Assembly (NCBI RefSeq): GCF_026625745.1
Contig: NZ_CP113061.1
Span: 2,753,501-2,817,500, forward strand
Reading direction: 5' to 3'
DNA: 64,000 nucleotides
Source of the DNA: Asticcacaulis sp. SL142
GTDB taxonomy: Bacteria; Pseudomonadota; Alphaproteobacteria; Caulobacterales; Caulobacteraceae
The number at the start of each line of letters is the position of its first letter. Position 1 is the first letter of the stretch. Under the pieces are notes generated by a model. It made no database searches, had not been told where the DNA came from, and was given only the letters and a program-made list of their open reading frames with translations. The position numbers and the translations under genes are program-made. Shown one piece after another: positions 54,311 through 62,283 of the stretch.

Positions 54311-54829
54311 ATGACCCGCAAATCCCAAATCTCTATCGCTGCCATCTTCGCCGCGTTGTCTTTGTCGGCATTCGCCGCCGATGCAAAGCCGAAGCGCACA
54401 GCCCCAGCACTTCCCGCCGTCAAGGTTATGGCGTGTGAGGGCACGGCATCGACCGTCGTGAACAACGCCATGATTGGCACGAGCCGCAGCGAAAGCAATA
54501 TCGGCTTTGGTGTTCGCATGAACCCCGCCGCATCTGAACTTGCCATCATGGGCGTGCAGGGGAGCAAGAACATCAAGGCAGGTCGCCACCTTATGCAGCG
54601 TGACGGCAGCAACTATGTTGTCAATATCCCTTGGACGGACAGCAATAACGTGCCGCAAACCCTGACGATGCTCTTTGACCGTCAAGGTAATTTTAGCGGC
54701 GTCACAGAAGAGTCGGTGATGAAGAACCCGTCCGCCGATTTGCTATGTCCGTTTTTGGGCGGCTATTGCGAAGCCCTGCAATACAGCATGAAGCATGAGT
54801 ATGCGGGCGTCTGTTGGGAAACAAAATAG
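54311..54829 (+). CDS. Exported hypothetical protein
   Basis: A 172-residue unknown protein with a signal peptide (cleaved after LSAFAADA) and three Cys residues plus CWETK at the C-terminus. The ATG has an ideal AGGAGG site 6 bases upstream, which supports strong translation. It is probably periplasmic or secreted. I recognise no family. Confidence 0.75.
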   Translation: MTRKSQISIAAIFAALSLSAFAADAKPKRTAPALPAVKVMACEGTASTVVNNAMIGTSRSESNIGFGVRMNPAASELAIMGVQGSKNIKAGRHLMQRDGSNYVVNIPWTDSNNVPQTLTMLFDRQGNFSGVTEESVMKNPSADLLCPFLGGYCEALQYSMKHEYAGVCWETK

Positions 54830-54897
54830 GCTTTTATTGCCTGTAGGGGCGCAAGCGGGCGGCATGGGGAAACCCATGCCGCTCTTTTGTTGTGAGC

Positions 54898-55314
54898 CTA
54901 ACCGACGATTTCAGCGTCAGTGAAAAATTGCGCGATTTCAATCGCTGCATTTTCATCGGAGTCGGAGCCGTGAACCGAGTTCTCGCCAATTGAAAGTGCG
55001 AACAGTTTGCGGATTGTGCCGACGGGCGCTTGCTCAGGATTGGTATCACCCATAATGGCGCGGTAGCTTTTTACGGCGTCCGTGCCTTCCAAAACCTGCA
55101 CTACGACGGGCGCAGCGGTCATCTGGGCAATCAGTTCATTGAAAAATGAACGCTCCTTATGCGCACCGTAAAATTGTTCAGCCTGTGCCTTCGATAATAT
55201 CACCCGCTTCTGGGCGACAATGCGCAAACCCGTAGCTTCAATAACGGCGTTGACCGCGCCCGTCAGATTACGGCGCGTTGCGTCTGGCTTGATTATCGAG
55301 AAGGTGCGCGTCAT
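54898..55314 (-). CDS. ndk: Nucleoside diphosphate kinase
   Basis: A 138-residue Ndk that transfers phosphate between nucleoside tri- and diphosphates through a phospho-His. The active site is ENSVHGSDS (His near residue 115) and the N-terminus is [16 protein letters not shown]. It is complete but diverged in the middle ([20 protein letters not shown]). Ndk is normally a core gene; here it sits inside a mobile element. The ATG at 55314 is chosen for family fit. Confidence 0.93.
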   Translation of the reverse strand: MTRTFSIIKPDATRRNLTGAVNAVIEATGLRIVAQKRVILSKAQAEQFYGAHKERSFFNELIAQMTAAPVVVQVLEGTDAVKSYRAIMGDTNPEQAPVGTIRKLFALSIGENSVHGSDSDENAAIEIAQFFTDAEIVG

Positions 55315-55413
55315 TTGGTATCCTTTTAAGTCTTTCATTTGCGCGGCTTATACAGAATCCGAGCTTGATAGGCAAACGTGAAGGTCGCGAGCACCGCCAA
55401 CAATCAGCAAACC

Positions 55414-55440
55414 AACTCAGCCTTCTTTGACTGAGTTTTT
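55414..55440 (+). terminator. Possible terminator
   Basis: AACTCAG and CTGAGTT form a 7-bp stem with a 10-base loop followed by TTTTATTT. It points rightward, although the flanking genes lie on the minus strand, so its user is unclear. Confidence 0.4.
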
Positions 55441-55461
55441 ATTTGCGACTTTGTCGTTTGA

Positions 55462-55632
55462 TTACAGGCGTAAACCACGGCGGGCGATTTCATCGCGGAT
55501 GAGACGAAGCGCGAAAGATACTTGTGCGAAGGCACGGCGTGCGCTTGGTTTGGCTTGAACGGCTTGATTGAACAGACTTTTCAATTGTGCATCTGATTTT
55601 TTCGCTAAATCGTCGCGTGTGATGTGAAACAT
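55462..55632 (-). CDS. Small conserved-looking protein
   Basis: A 56-residue protein (MFHITRDDLAKKSDAQL...) with AAGGAG 7 bases before the ATG at 55632. It is basic and helical. No family is recognised. The longer frame to 55758 lacks a site. The upstream 315-base gap (55633-55947) is AT-rich toward its right end and shows no other gene. Confidence 0.6.
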   Translation of the reverse strand: MFHITRDDLAKKSDAQLKSLFNQAVQAKPSARRAFAQVSFALRLIRDEIARRGLRL

Positions 55633-55947
55633 GGTCTTCTCCTTTTGGCTATGCCGCCCACCGTGGACAGCGTTGGAGAAGTGTTCAGACCCACCATAAA
55701 TCGGGCGCATCCCAGATGGATTGCCACGCAGTAGAAAAGGCTTTGAGGAAGTCCCCAAAGCCTTGCGCCATATAGATTTTGAATGTGTCTAGGTTCGTAA
55801 TTTAAGCGACCACACGGGCGGTATCGCCAAAAGTGGAAGTAGTGTTTTTCATTGCACCAAAATAAAGCCTTGTTTAATATTGCTCAATTCATGCGGGCGC
55901 ATTTAAGTTAAAATATTTACAGTGTAATATTGATCGGAACTTAAATT

Positions 55948-56676
55948 ATGAAATACGATATTAGGGTGAACGAATTTAAAAATAATGCTTTTTTAGAAGA
56001 AGGCTTATCTTCTTTTGTAAAAGCCAACAAATTTAACGGACCAAGTTTATACTTCCATAGTAAGGCGATAAACATTTGCAGAAGAAGTGCATTTAAGGGA
56101 GAATTGCGGGAAGATTTACTGGAAGCTATCTATGCGACATTGGTTTCTTGGGGGATGCATAGAATGGGCATGGGCGGTCCAAAAATGGTTTCATATGAAG
56201 AGTTCAAGGGTAGCGTAAATAGTGTTCTAGATAAATTGGAAAAGGCTAAAAATTATCGATACGATAGCATGGACGGGGACAAATGGAGTAATGTTGAGGC
56301 AATTTACAAAGCTGTGAAAATAATGGGAAACTTTGTGGGGCGTGATTTGGACGCCGAGCCGCAGCCCATAAAGACGATTATCGTTGCAAATTCAAAAGTG
56401 TTGTCACATCTTTTGCCAGATTTAATTGCGCCAATAGATAGGCAATATACAATCAATTTTTTACGAGGGAACAAAGTTATTTCTACTAAAGAAGCCTATC
56501 AATGGAGTGATTTTTTGTGCATCACCAAGGAATTTTATCATGAAGTAATAAATCTTGATAATGTTGCTGATTTTTATGATAAAAATAAATCAAAAAGCCC
56601 TTGGAATACGTCCATATTAAAATTTGTAGATAATGTTATTATTGGTAAAATGGTAATTAAAAGCCCTTCCGTGTAG
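55948..56676 (+). CDS. AT-rich hypothetical protein
   Basis: A 242-residue unknown protein with base composition far more AT-rich than the surroundings. It is rich in Lys, Asn and Ile, with no signal peptide or transmembrane helix. The strand is opposite to most element genes and the stop lies 7 bases from the convergent abiEii stop. Its composition, isolation and position in a defence set suggest a recently acquired defence or counter-defence gene; no catalytic motif is evident. Confidence 0.65.
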   Translation: MKYDIRVNEFKNNAFLEEGLSSFVKANKFNGPSLYFHSKAINICRRSAFKGELREDLLEAIYATLVSWGMHRMGMGGPKMVSYEEFKGSVNSVLDKLEKAKNYRYDSMDGDKWSNVEAIYKAVKIMGNFVGRDLDAEPQPIKTIIVANSKVLSHLLPDLIAPIDRQYTINFLRGNKVISTKEAYQWSDFLCITKEFYHEVINLDNVADFYDKNKSKSPWNTSILKFVDNVIIGKMVIKSPSV

Positions 56677-56683
56677 ATATACT

Positions 56684-57745
56684 TTACCCGTTTATCAGCT
56701 TTTCCAAATCCGCCATGCCACGCATCACCGCATCAAATTCAGGTGCAGCGCCCATGAACATATCAGACATAGCGGCATAGTCTTTTTTCAAGACGGGCAA
56801 TGCGTCATCCGTTGGCAAGATTTTCAAACTGCCGATTTTCGCCGTGTCGTAAGACGCTTTGGCATCCCGCCACAGCAGGGATTTGTTTCTCACGACGTTT
56901 TCTAGCAAGGTAGGGTCGCGGAGCGCAGACTCCGCAACGCCTTTTTGCGTCAGCATGTAGGTGTCGTAGTAATGGCGCGACATGCGGTCACGCAACTTTA
57001 CGCCATGATGAAGCGAATGAAGGATGGTGGCTTTTTCCCAGAAGGTACGTTCCGCCGCCAGCGTCGAAAACTGAATCTCAGATTCAGGTAATGCGTCAGG
57101 GAAGGATTGCGCCAGATAGGGCATGAGTGAGCGCAATTCATGCGGGTCAATTTCACCGCGTGCGCCGAACTCAAGTTTGATATGCGGCTTGATATAGCCG
57201 TATTCGCCTTCGCCGAATGCGCCACGTCCAAAAGCGCCGCGCCCAAATCCCATGCCGTAATTCAGCAATTTTGGATAATAGAACAGGATGGTTTGCGCGT
57301 CAGGGTCTTCGCCATCAAGCACGACTCGCCAGCCGTCATGCGTGCCCAGTGCGGCGGCAACCACGCCCGTAATGGCGGGCAATGCCACGTCGCGCACATA
57401 GGCTTGTGCAGCCAGCTTCAAAGCCTCTGCACGGCGACCAACTTCATTCTTTGAAATGCTCGCTTCCATCGGCGAAGCCGTATCGCGCACGCACGGCGCA
57501 TCACGCCCAATAGTCAGGTCAATATCTTCTGAGAACCGCTCGATAATGCCGTAAGCTTTGGATAGCGACGTGCCGCCCTTGAAAGTGAGGTACGGGGCAA
57601 GGTCGGCATGTTCAGTCAGACGCTTGAGCGTCCAACACACCCAAAAATCTTTCTCTATGATAATGGCGGACACGTCGCGCCGACTGGCAGCTTCATTGAT
57701 GAAGACCAGTCTTTCTTCAGCGGCTTTGCGTGCAAAATTATCCAT
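56684..57745 (-). CDS. abiEii: AbiEii nucleotidyltransferase toxin
   Basis: A 353-residue AbiEii-family nucleotidyltransferase, the toxin half of type IV-like AbiE abortive-infection systems. Motif I is TFKGGTSLSKAY and the catalytic acid pair lies in FSEDIDLTIG. Near residues 165-183 is an unusual tandem Gly/Phe repeat (GFGRGAFGRGAFGEGEYG). It overlaps the antitoxin gene by 8 bases, as in other AbiE pairs. Confidence 0.88.
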   Translation of the reverse strand: MDNFARKAAEERLVFINEAASRRDVSAIIIEKDFWVCWTLKRLTEHADLAPYLTFKGGTSLSKAYGIIERFSEDIDLTIGRDAPCVRDTASPMEASISKNEVGRRAEALKLAAQAYVRDVALPAITGVVAAALGTHDGWRVVLDGEDPDAQTILFYYPKLLNYGMGFGRGAFGRGAFGEGEYGYIKPHIKLEFGARGEIDPHELRSLMPYLAQSFPDALPESEIQFSTLAAERTFWEKATILHSLHHGVKLRDRMSRHYYDTYMLTQKGVAESALRDPTLLENVVRNKSLLWRDAKASYDTAKIGSLKILPTDDALPVLKKDYAAMSDMFMGAAPEFDAVMRGMADLEKLING

Positions 57746-58346
57746 GCGCGGCAGACTCGATTTTCAAAATTACGTCCGCCATCCAACTTGGAACAACAGC
57801 CCTAGACGTGTTCAGGGCTTTCAGGTCACGGCTATCTAAACGCTTGGCGCAGCGCTTAATCATATCCGCGTCGATATTGTCTTTGCCGAGATAGGATAAG
57901 GCTTGCAGCGTGTAATTCACCTGTGCAGGGGCATTGACCAATATGGGTACGCGGGCATGTTTGAAGGTCAGGGTGCGACCTGCAATCTTGCGCACTTTCG
58001 ATGCGCCATTGGTCAGGTAGCTTGGCTTTGCGGGCACTTGTGTCGAAAGTCCCAAATAGTTTGCCGCCATCGCGCCTGATGGAAAAACTTTATCGCCCGT
58101 TTTAGCAGAGACCGCATCGGCAATGCTGTCCGCGTCAGGCGATAGCGTCCCAAGCACCGCATGTTGCTTGGGGTAATCGTAAAGTCCTCTATCCAAACGC
58201 CGTATCATCCCCTTGCGGGCGAGGCGGGATAGGGTTTGGTCAATGGCAGCCCGCGACCCAAAATCCAGAAAGTCTTTAGGCGTAAAGACCCAGCCGCGCT
58301 GCTTGGCGCGGATTTTACGGGCGATTTTGTCGGTTATGGCGGTCAT
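57738..58346 (-). CDS. abiEi: AbiEi-type antitoxin/regulator (DUF6088-like)
   Basis: A 202-residue antitoxin partner. The N-terminal winged-helix domain (residues about 15-75, including SRAAIDQTLSRLARKGMIRR and LYDYP) binds the promoter and neutralises the toxin's expression. The C-terminal part has the family segment LTNGASKVRKIAGRTLTFKH. The upstream inverted repeat overlapping the promoter fits autoregulation. Confidence 0.88.
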   Translation of the reverse strand: MTAITDKIARKIRAKQRGWVFTPKDFLDFGSRAAIDQTLSRLARKGMIRRLDRGLYDYPKQHAVLGTLSPDADSIADAVSAKTGDKVFPSGAMAANYLGLSTQVPAKPSYLTNGASKVRKIAGRTLTFKHARVPILVNAPAQVNYTLQALSYLGKDNIDADMIKRCAKRLDSRDLKALNTSRAVVPSWMADVILKIESAAHG

Positions 58347-58361
58347 TTTCTACATCCTTAC

Positions 58362-58391
58362 TGTCAGATAATAGCATACTTTTATCTGACA
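58362..58391 (-). promoter_or_regulatory. abiE promoter with perfect inverted-repeat operator
   Basis: TGTCAGATAA and TTATCTGACA form a perfect 10-bp inverted repeat with a 10-base spacer, 16-45 bases upstream of abiEi. On the minus strand it overlaps a good promoter: TTGATT, a 17-base spacer and TATTAT. AbiEi proteins are known to bind inverted repeats and repress their own operon. Confidence 0.75.
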
Positions 58392-58440
58392 ATCAATTTT
58401 AATCATTTCTGCCTTAAATCTATGAAATTATATATAATTT

Positions 58441-59802
58441 CTAGCCTAAATCTAACCCTTTTTCCTTTGACCTAGTGCCCACGTCTCGACCACGGCTTGC
58501 CCCGCGTTCGGAGCCTCTTTCACGCCCAGAGCCGCGCTCTAAACTTTCGCGCATTTCGGGCAGTTCACCCGCTTGCATGAGGCGGTAATGCGCCGCGTCT
58601 TTGTAGAGCGCGAGAATCTGCTTTGCCTCACGTTCGCGGGTCAGGCGTATTTTATCCTGTAATTCGCGCCGCTCTTTCATTTGCGCGATGACCAAATCAT
58701 CGCGTTGCTTGCGGTCGCGTTGAAGGCAGAAATATGCCTCCACCTCATTCTGCTTTTTGATTTTGCCGTGTTCACCGCGCAATTTATCCCAAACGCCCTT
58801 GATGCCCGTGGAGAGGCGAGCAGCGCGTTCTTTCACCTCATTCTCATGGCGTGCCTTTTGACCTGCATCGAGCTTTTGACGCTCAAGCTGGTGCTGGATT
58901 TTCATGGCATGGCGTTGCTCATGCAAAGGCTTCATCTGGTTTGCCGCCAGACGCTTTGCCTCTTGGATATAGGCAGACAGGCGCGGCGCTATATTCGCCG
59001 CTATATGCGCTTTAGTTTCCGCGACAGTGTTTAAGGTCTCAGACGAACCCAGCTTTGCGGTTACGTCTTTGCCGCGTTTTTTGATAACGCGGGCAACAGA
59101 TAAAACTTCTCCACTATGTGTCACGACGACATGCAGACGATTATCGTTTTTATCGAGGCTTTTATCACCCTTGGCGAGGAACAGCCCGCGCTCCTCCAAA
59201 GCCTTCGAAAAGGCTTGCACGCCGTCAGATGCAGACCAACATTCCTGAATAATCGCCTTAAGGTCTTTGGCGCTTTCACCCGAACGCTTTGCTTGTTGCC
59301 ATTCGGCAAGGGTAAAATTGCGCGGGTCGCGCTCTTGAGAGTTCACAAACCCACGCGGCATTTGCCAGCCGTTTTCAAGGTAAAGCTGCTTTGAGATTTC
59401 GCGCAGCGTGTTTTTGAAGAAGGACAAATTCTTCGCCGTCATGGTGTCGGCATCAATGCGCGACCATACGCAATGCGCATGGCGACGACCTTCTTTTTCA
59501 TGGAACACGACCATACGCGGCTGGTCTTTTAATCCCAGCCGCTCTTCAATCATATTGAGCGCATGTTCAAACACCTCAACCCGAACAGACTCGGTTTGAG
59601 GCGGATTGAGCGACACAGAAAACAAGGGCTGCTGACACCTCGTGCCCTTCGTAATGATTTCAATCTCGCTCATCGCGCCGAGTATGTCTTGGGATATGAA
59701 TCCTTTGACCTCATGCAACTCGACATGCTCGTTGTCTTCGCCATTGAGGATATGTATCCCCAGCGCCCGCGTGCCTGAGCGTTGCGAAGCCTTCAAAATC
59801 AT
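58441..59802 (-). CDS. Relaxase/mobilization nuclease (MobA type)
   Basis: A 453-residue relaxase that nicks the transfer origin. The N-terminal domain has the histidine motif GRRHAHCVWSRID (near residue 107), with putative catalytic Tyr upstream. A long charged coiled-coil follows (QHQLERQKLDAGQKARHENE), and the C-terminus is Arg/Gly-rich. The gene starts in a 4-base overlap with the mobC stop. No secretion channel is encoded nearby, so transfer would need help. Confidence 0.85.
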   Translation of the reverse strand: MILKASQRSGTRALGIHILNGEDNEHVELHEVKGFISQDILGAMSEIEIITKGTRCQQPLFSVSLNPPQTESVRVEVFEHALNMIEERLGLKDQPRMVVFHEKEGRRHAHCVWSRIDADTMTAKNLSFFKNTLREISKQLYLENGWQMPRGFVNSQERDPRNFTLAEWQQAKRSGESAKDLKAIIQECWSASDGVQAFSKALEERGLFLAKGDKSLDKNDNRLHVVVTHSGEVLSVARVIKKRGKDVTAKLGSSETLNTVAETKAHIAANIAPRLSAYIQEAKRLAANQMKPLHEQRHAMKIQHQLERQKLDAGQKARHENEVKERAARLSTGIKGVWDKLRGEHGKIKKQNEVEAYFCLQRDRKQRDDLVIAQMKERRELQDKIRLTREREAKQILALYKDAAHYRLMQAGELPEMRESLERGSGRERGSERGASRGRDVGTRSKEKGLDLG

Positions 59803-60185
59803 GGCTCACACTTAAAGCCACAGGCTTTCTTAAAGTCAGTGAGCGTCCCATTTATATGGTCGCAAGTTTCCCTTAATGCCGCTTCTGTATCTGGCGTAAC
59901 CTCAAGCGCCCCCTGATTAGCCAGACGCGCCAACTGGTTTAGGTTTGAGGCGTAATGCGTTTGCCCAAGTCGCGCAAAAACCCGTGATAAAGCCGTTTCG
60001 TCTTTTATCGGGTTTCTGCGTCTCCCGACTGGTGGAGCAGCATTGTTGTCAATGTAGTATCGGACGCAAAAGCGTATGAAGTCGCTTTCAGACATGTCTC
60101 CACGGTAAAGCTCAACATTCTCATTTTCATCGCGCGGAAAGCGCACAGACTTTGGATAAATGATTTCAGATTTATCACGCGGCAC
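59799..60185 (-). CDS. MobC-like relaxosome protein
   Basis: A 128-residue relaxosome accessory protein. The N-terminal ribbon-helix-helix region (SVRFPRDENENVELY) binds DNA, and the conserved MobC segment LGQTHYASNLNQLARLANQG lies near residues 72-91. Translation begins with GTG at 60185, 11 bases inside the preceding frame. It would sit between the circular-form recombinase and the relaxase. Confidence 0.85.
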   Translation of the reverse strand: MPRDKSEIIYPKSVRFPRDENENVELYRGDMSESDFIRFCVRYYIDNNAAPPVGRRRNPIKDETALSRVFARLGQTHYASNLNQLARLANQGALEVTPDTEAALRETCDHINGTLTDFKKACGFKCEP

Positions 60186-60393
60186 GTGAATTCCCTTTTC
60201 TCAAATGACGGCGGGTCACTCTCTTTTGACCTGCCGACGTTTGATTTGCGGGGGGAACATCACCCTCTAAGGCATCGGAATCCGAAGCGTTTGAAGGCTC
60301 GCCTAATACCAGCGATGTGGATTTGAGAACGTAGTGCCATTCCTCTAAAACTGCGAATAAATCGTTTGATTGCACACCATCAAGGTGCGCCAT
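60175..60393 (-). CDS. Displaced 3' end of the recombinase gene (circular form)
   Basis: An open frame of 72 residues beginning exactly at the right repeat copy (MAHLDGVQSNDLF...VTRRHLRKGNSRAA). It is in the same codon phase relative to the 10-bp repeat as the recombinase at the left end, which there reads MAHPTGF. Joining the two ends gives a 578-residue recombinase whose stop overlaps mobC by 11 bases. The frame is open upstream to 60495, but those residues are host side and not gene-like. The assignment is inference. Confidence 0.6.
   Translation of the reverse strand: MAHLDGVQSNDLFAVLEEWHYVLKSTSLVLGEPSNASDSDALEGDVPPANQTSAGQKRVTRRHLRKGNSRAA
60384..60393. repeat. Right attachment repeat (attR core)
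   Basis: GGTGCGCCAT, identical and direct to the tRNA-Arg end. It is followed by AATCCTTAAGGATT, a 14-base palindrome that would be the original sequence flanking tRNA-Arg. Confidence 0.55.
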
Positions 60394-60573
60394 AATCCTT
60401 AAGGATTTGCGGCGATTTCGGAAACTAGTGATTATCGCCCACGGAAGCGCTACGGAAGCGGCACGATGGAAATCTAAGCTATCCAACGGTATCAATCTTT
60501 CTAAATTTAGCTCCTCAGAAGATAGAGGTAGTCGAAGTTAGCGTACATTAGTCGGCCTATGAGCCTGCTGGGC

Positions 60574-61509
60574 TTACTTATCTTGATGGTACGAAGAAAG
60601 ATGGGTCTGTCGCAGATCGTTGATGTGCGCCGCGTGGGCGGTCATGTACGCCATTGCGCTTTCCAGATGCTCACCCAGCATAAACACACCTGGCAACGGC
60701 CTATGCGGACGGCTTAACTTATCAGCTAGTTCCCATCCCGCTCGGCGCTTTACCAAGCCTCCTTCAAGGATGAACATCAAATCCCCAACGACCCGCGCCA
60801 TTTTGGCCGGATGAATGCCTGCGGATTTCATAAACTGCCGAAGCACTGGGTGATGATCAATGAAACTCCGGGCGACCTGTCCGCCAATCCGGGTGAACTG
60901 ATCCACGGCATAGGTTGGTATCCCGCCGACCATTTGAACTGGCGGCATTACGTCAGTGGTTTCGATGGCATCCGGCCCGGAGATAAATGGCTCCCAAACC
61001 AAGGGTAGAAGTAACGACATAGGATTACGGGTCAGCTTCCATCCGGCGTGTGCGGTAACAATCACATGACTGTCGTTGCTCATTAAGCCCAACGTACCGA
61101 AAATCGCATCCGGGAACCGGCAATGCTGTTCTTCTGCCAAGCCCCCACCCAGCGCCAAGGCCGCGACCGCTCGATGTTCAATAGGGTTGCCTACCTCTGC
61201 CAGTGCTTTTACCAAATCCCTACACTCGGCTTCAAGCATATCAACCCGCAGCAATTCATCGGTTGGGTTGTTTAGGGCAGTCATTAGCAGGTCACAGGCC
61301 GCTTGGCATTTCAGGTCTTCGGCAATCTGCTTCACAAGGAATGAAGCGACCCGCCATTCTCCGCCCATCTTAGTCCGCCATCTGCGGTTCCTACCAGCGG
61401 CGATGACGCGCGACACCGTATCAATTCCGGCCACCCCTAAGTCCTCAATAACTATGACGCCTAAGTGTCGCCAGATGGCGGCGGGGTCTTGATTGAGCAG
61501 TGATGCCAA
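60574..61509 (-). CDS. Hypothetical protein, possible 5' frameshift
   Basis: A 311-residue protein of unknown function. The visible start is a TTG (61509), but conserved-looking residues (DKGIALSALASLLNQDP) continue upstream in frame to a TAA, without an ATG. The upstream gene runs through the same bases in another frame. Either the start is non-canonical or a frameshift has split one longer gene. Notable segments are IWRHLGVIVIEDLGVAG and WRTKMGGEWRVASFLV, which recall a class of uncharacterised alphaproteobacterial proteins. Confidence 0.55.
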   Translation of the reverse strand: MASLLNQDPAAIWRHLGVIVIEDLGVAGIDTVSRVIAAGRNRRWRTKMGGEWRVASFLVKQIAEDLKCQAACDLLMTALNNPTDELLRVDMLEAECRDLVKALAEVGNPIEHRAVAALALGGGLAEEQHCRFPDAIFGTLGLMSNDSHVIVTAHAGWKLTRNPMSLLLPLVWEPFISGPDAIETTDVMPPVQMVGGIPTYAVDQFTRIGGQVARSFIDHHPVLRQFMKSAGIHPAKMARVVGDLMFILEGGLVKRRAGWELADKLSRPHRPLPGVFMLGEHLESAMAYMTAHAAHINDLRQTHLSSYHQDK

Positions 61510-62042
61510 GGCGGATAGTGCAATACCTTTATCGGTTTCATGAGTTGATCGGCCTTAGCACTGGCCCTATCGACCACGGCGCGGATTTCCGGGTCTTGAT
61601 ACATATCTGTGCCGGTAGTGTTCGCCCTGATCGTATCCAGCGCCCGCATAGGGATGCCTTCGTCAATCTCAGCATTTGCCTGCGCCAACATCTGAGTGCG
61701 GGACAGCCCCGTCTTAACAGGAGGTAAGAAGGCCATTTTGATCGCTTCGTCAGCCAGGGCTTGGCCGTCCTCAGCTATAAGGGCCGCTTTTGTGTCTGAG
61801 AACACCCGCGACAGTTCCGTTTGCGCCTCAATCTCTGCCAACGTAAAGTTGCTCGATAAAGCCGTTAGTGCCTTATCGGGCAGTCGATCAGCTAATGCCC
61901 TTCTGGCCTCAACCACAACATCAAGTGGTTTGGCTTTCCTCGTGATCGCCGCCCCCTCTGGCGTGGGGCGACTGTTTATTGCCACAAACCCCACGCTGCC
62001 CAGAACTAATAATACTGTGCCACCAATCGCAGCCCAGACCAT
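61461..62042 (-). CDS. Single-pass membrane protein, hypothetical
   Basis: A 193-residue protein with an N-terminal transmembrane helix (IGGTVLLVLGSVGFVAI) and a helical remainder. The last about 20 residues overlap the next gene and look unlike the rest, consistent with a frameshift near 61530. It overlaps the upstream small gene by 37 bases. Confidence 0.55.
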   Translation of the reverse strand: MVWAAIGGTVLLVLGSVGFVAINSRPTPEGAAITRKAKPLDVVVEARRALADRLPDKALTALSSNFTLAEIEAQTELSRVFSDTKAALIAEDGQALADEAIKMAFLPPVKTGLSRTQMLAQANAEIDEGIPMRALDTIRANTTGTDMYQDPEIRAVVDRASAKADQLMKPIKVLHYPPWHHCSIKTPPPSGDT

Positions 62043-62263
62043 AGGGCGTTATAGATTTCTTCCTGAAGACACTCTGGAACATTCACCACTACACACATCC
62101 TGTCTATGAAAGGAGTAGGGTAAGTTATCTGGCTATCTTTGGCGGGAGTTTCGGCCTTGTTAGAGGGGGTGGCATCTGGAGGCGTGAAATCGGACTCATT
62201 TGCGAGCTTGGTGTCAACCTTGGCCGGTTTTACCGCTGTATCGAAATTGAACTTGACGGGCAC
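62006..62263 (-). CDS. Hypothetical 85-residue protein
   Basis: A GTG-started 85-residue frame with AAGGGGG upstream. The N-terminus is Lys/Thr/Pro-rich, and the C-terminal part contains DRMCVVVNVPECLQEEIYN. I recognise no family. It lies 20 bases after the integrase-like fragment and overlaps the membrane-protein gene. Confidence 0.45.
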   Translation of the reverse strand: MPVKFNFDTAVKPAKVDTKLANESDFTPPDATPSNKAETPAKDSQITYPTPFIDRMCVVVNVPECLQEEIYNALWSGLRLVAQYY

Positions 62264-62283
62264 CTTAGTTGCCCCCTTTCAGG

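Larger units (their letters stand above)
38672..60393. mobile_element. Integrative mobilizable element in tRNA-Arg
   Basis: About 21.7 kb between two copies of GGTGCGCCAT, the first being the 3' end of tRNA-Arg plus one base. The segment contains a large serine recombinase next to the left end and a relaxase and MobC next to the right end. Between them are a TraG/VirD4-type coupling protein with a membrane partner, a type I restriction-modification operon, ArdA, AbiEi/AbiEii and an extra ndk. No VirB-type channel genes are visible, so it would need a helper element to transfer. Its genes are more AT-rich and nearly all on the minus strand. Boundary assignment is inference from the repeat and reading frames. 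Confidence 0.75.

Noticed and set aside
60394-60495. Upstream extension of the displaced recombinase tail as an independent gene
   Set aside because: The extra 34 residues start on the host side of the right repeat, include no ribosome-binding site and do not look like the start of a protein family.
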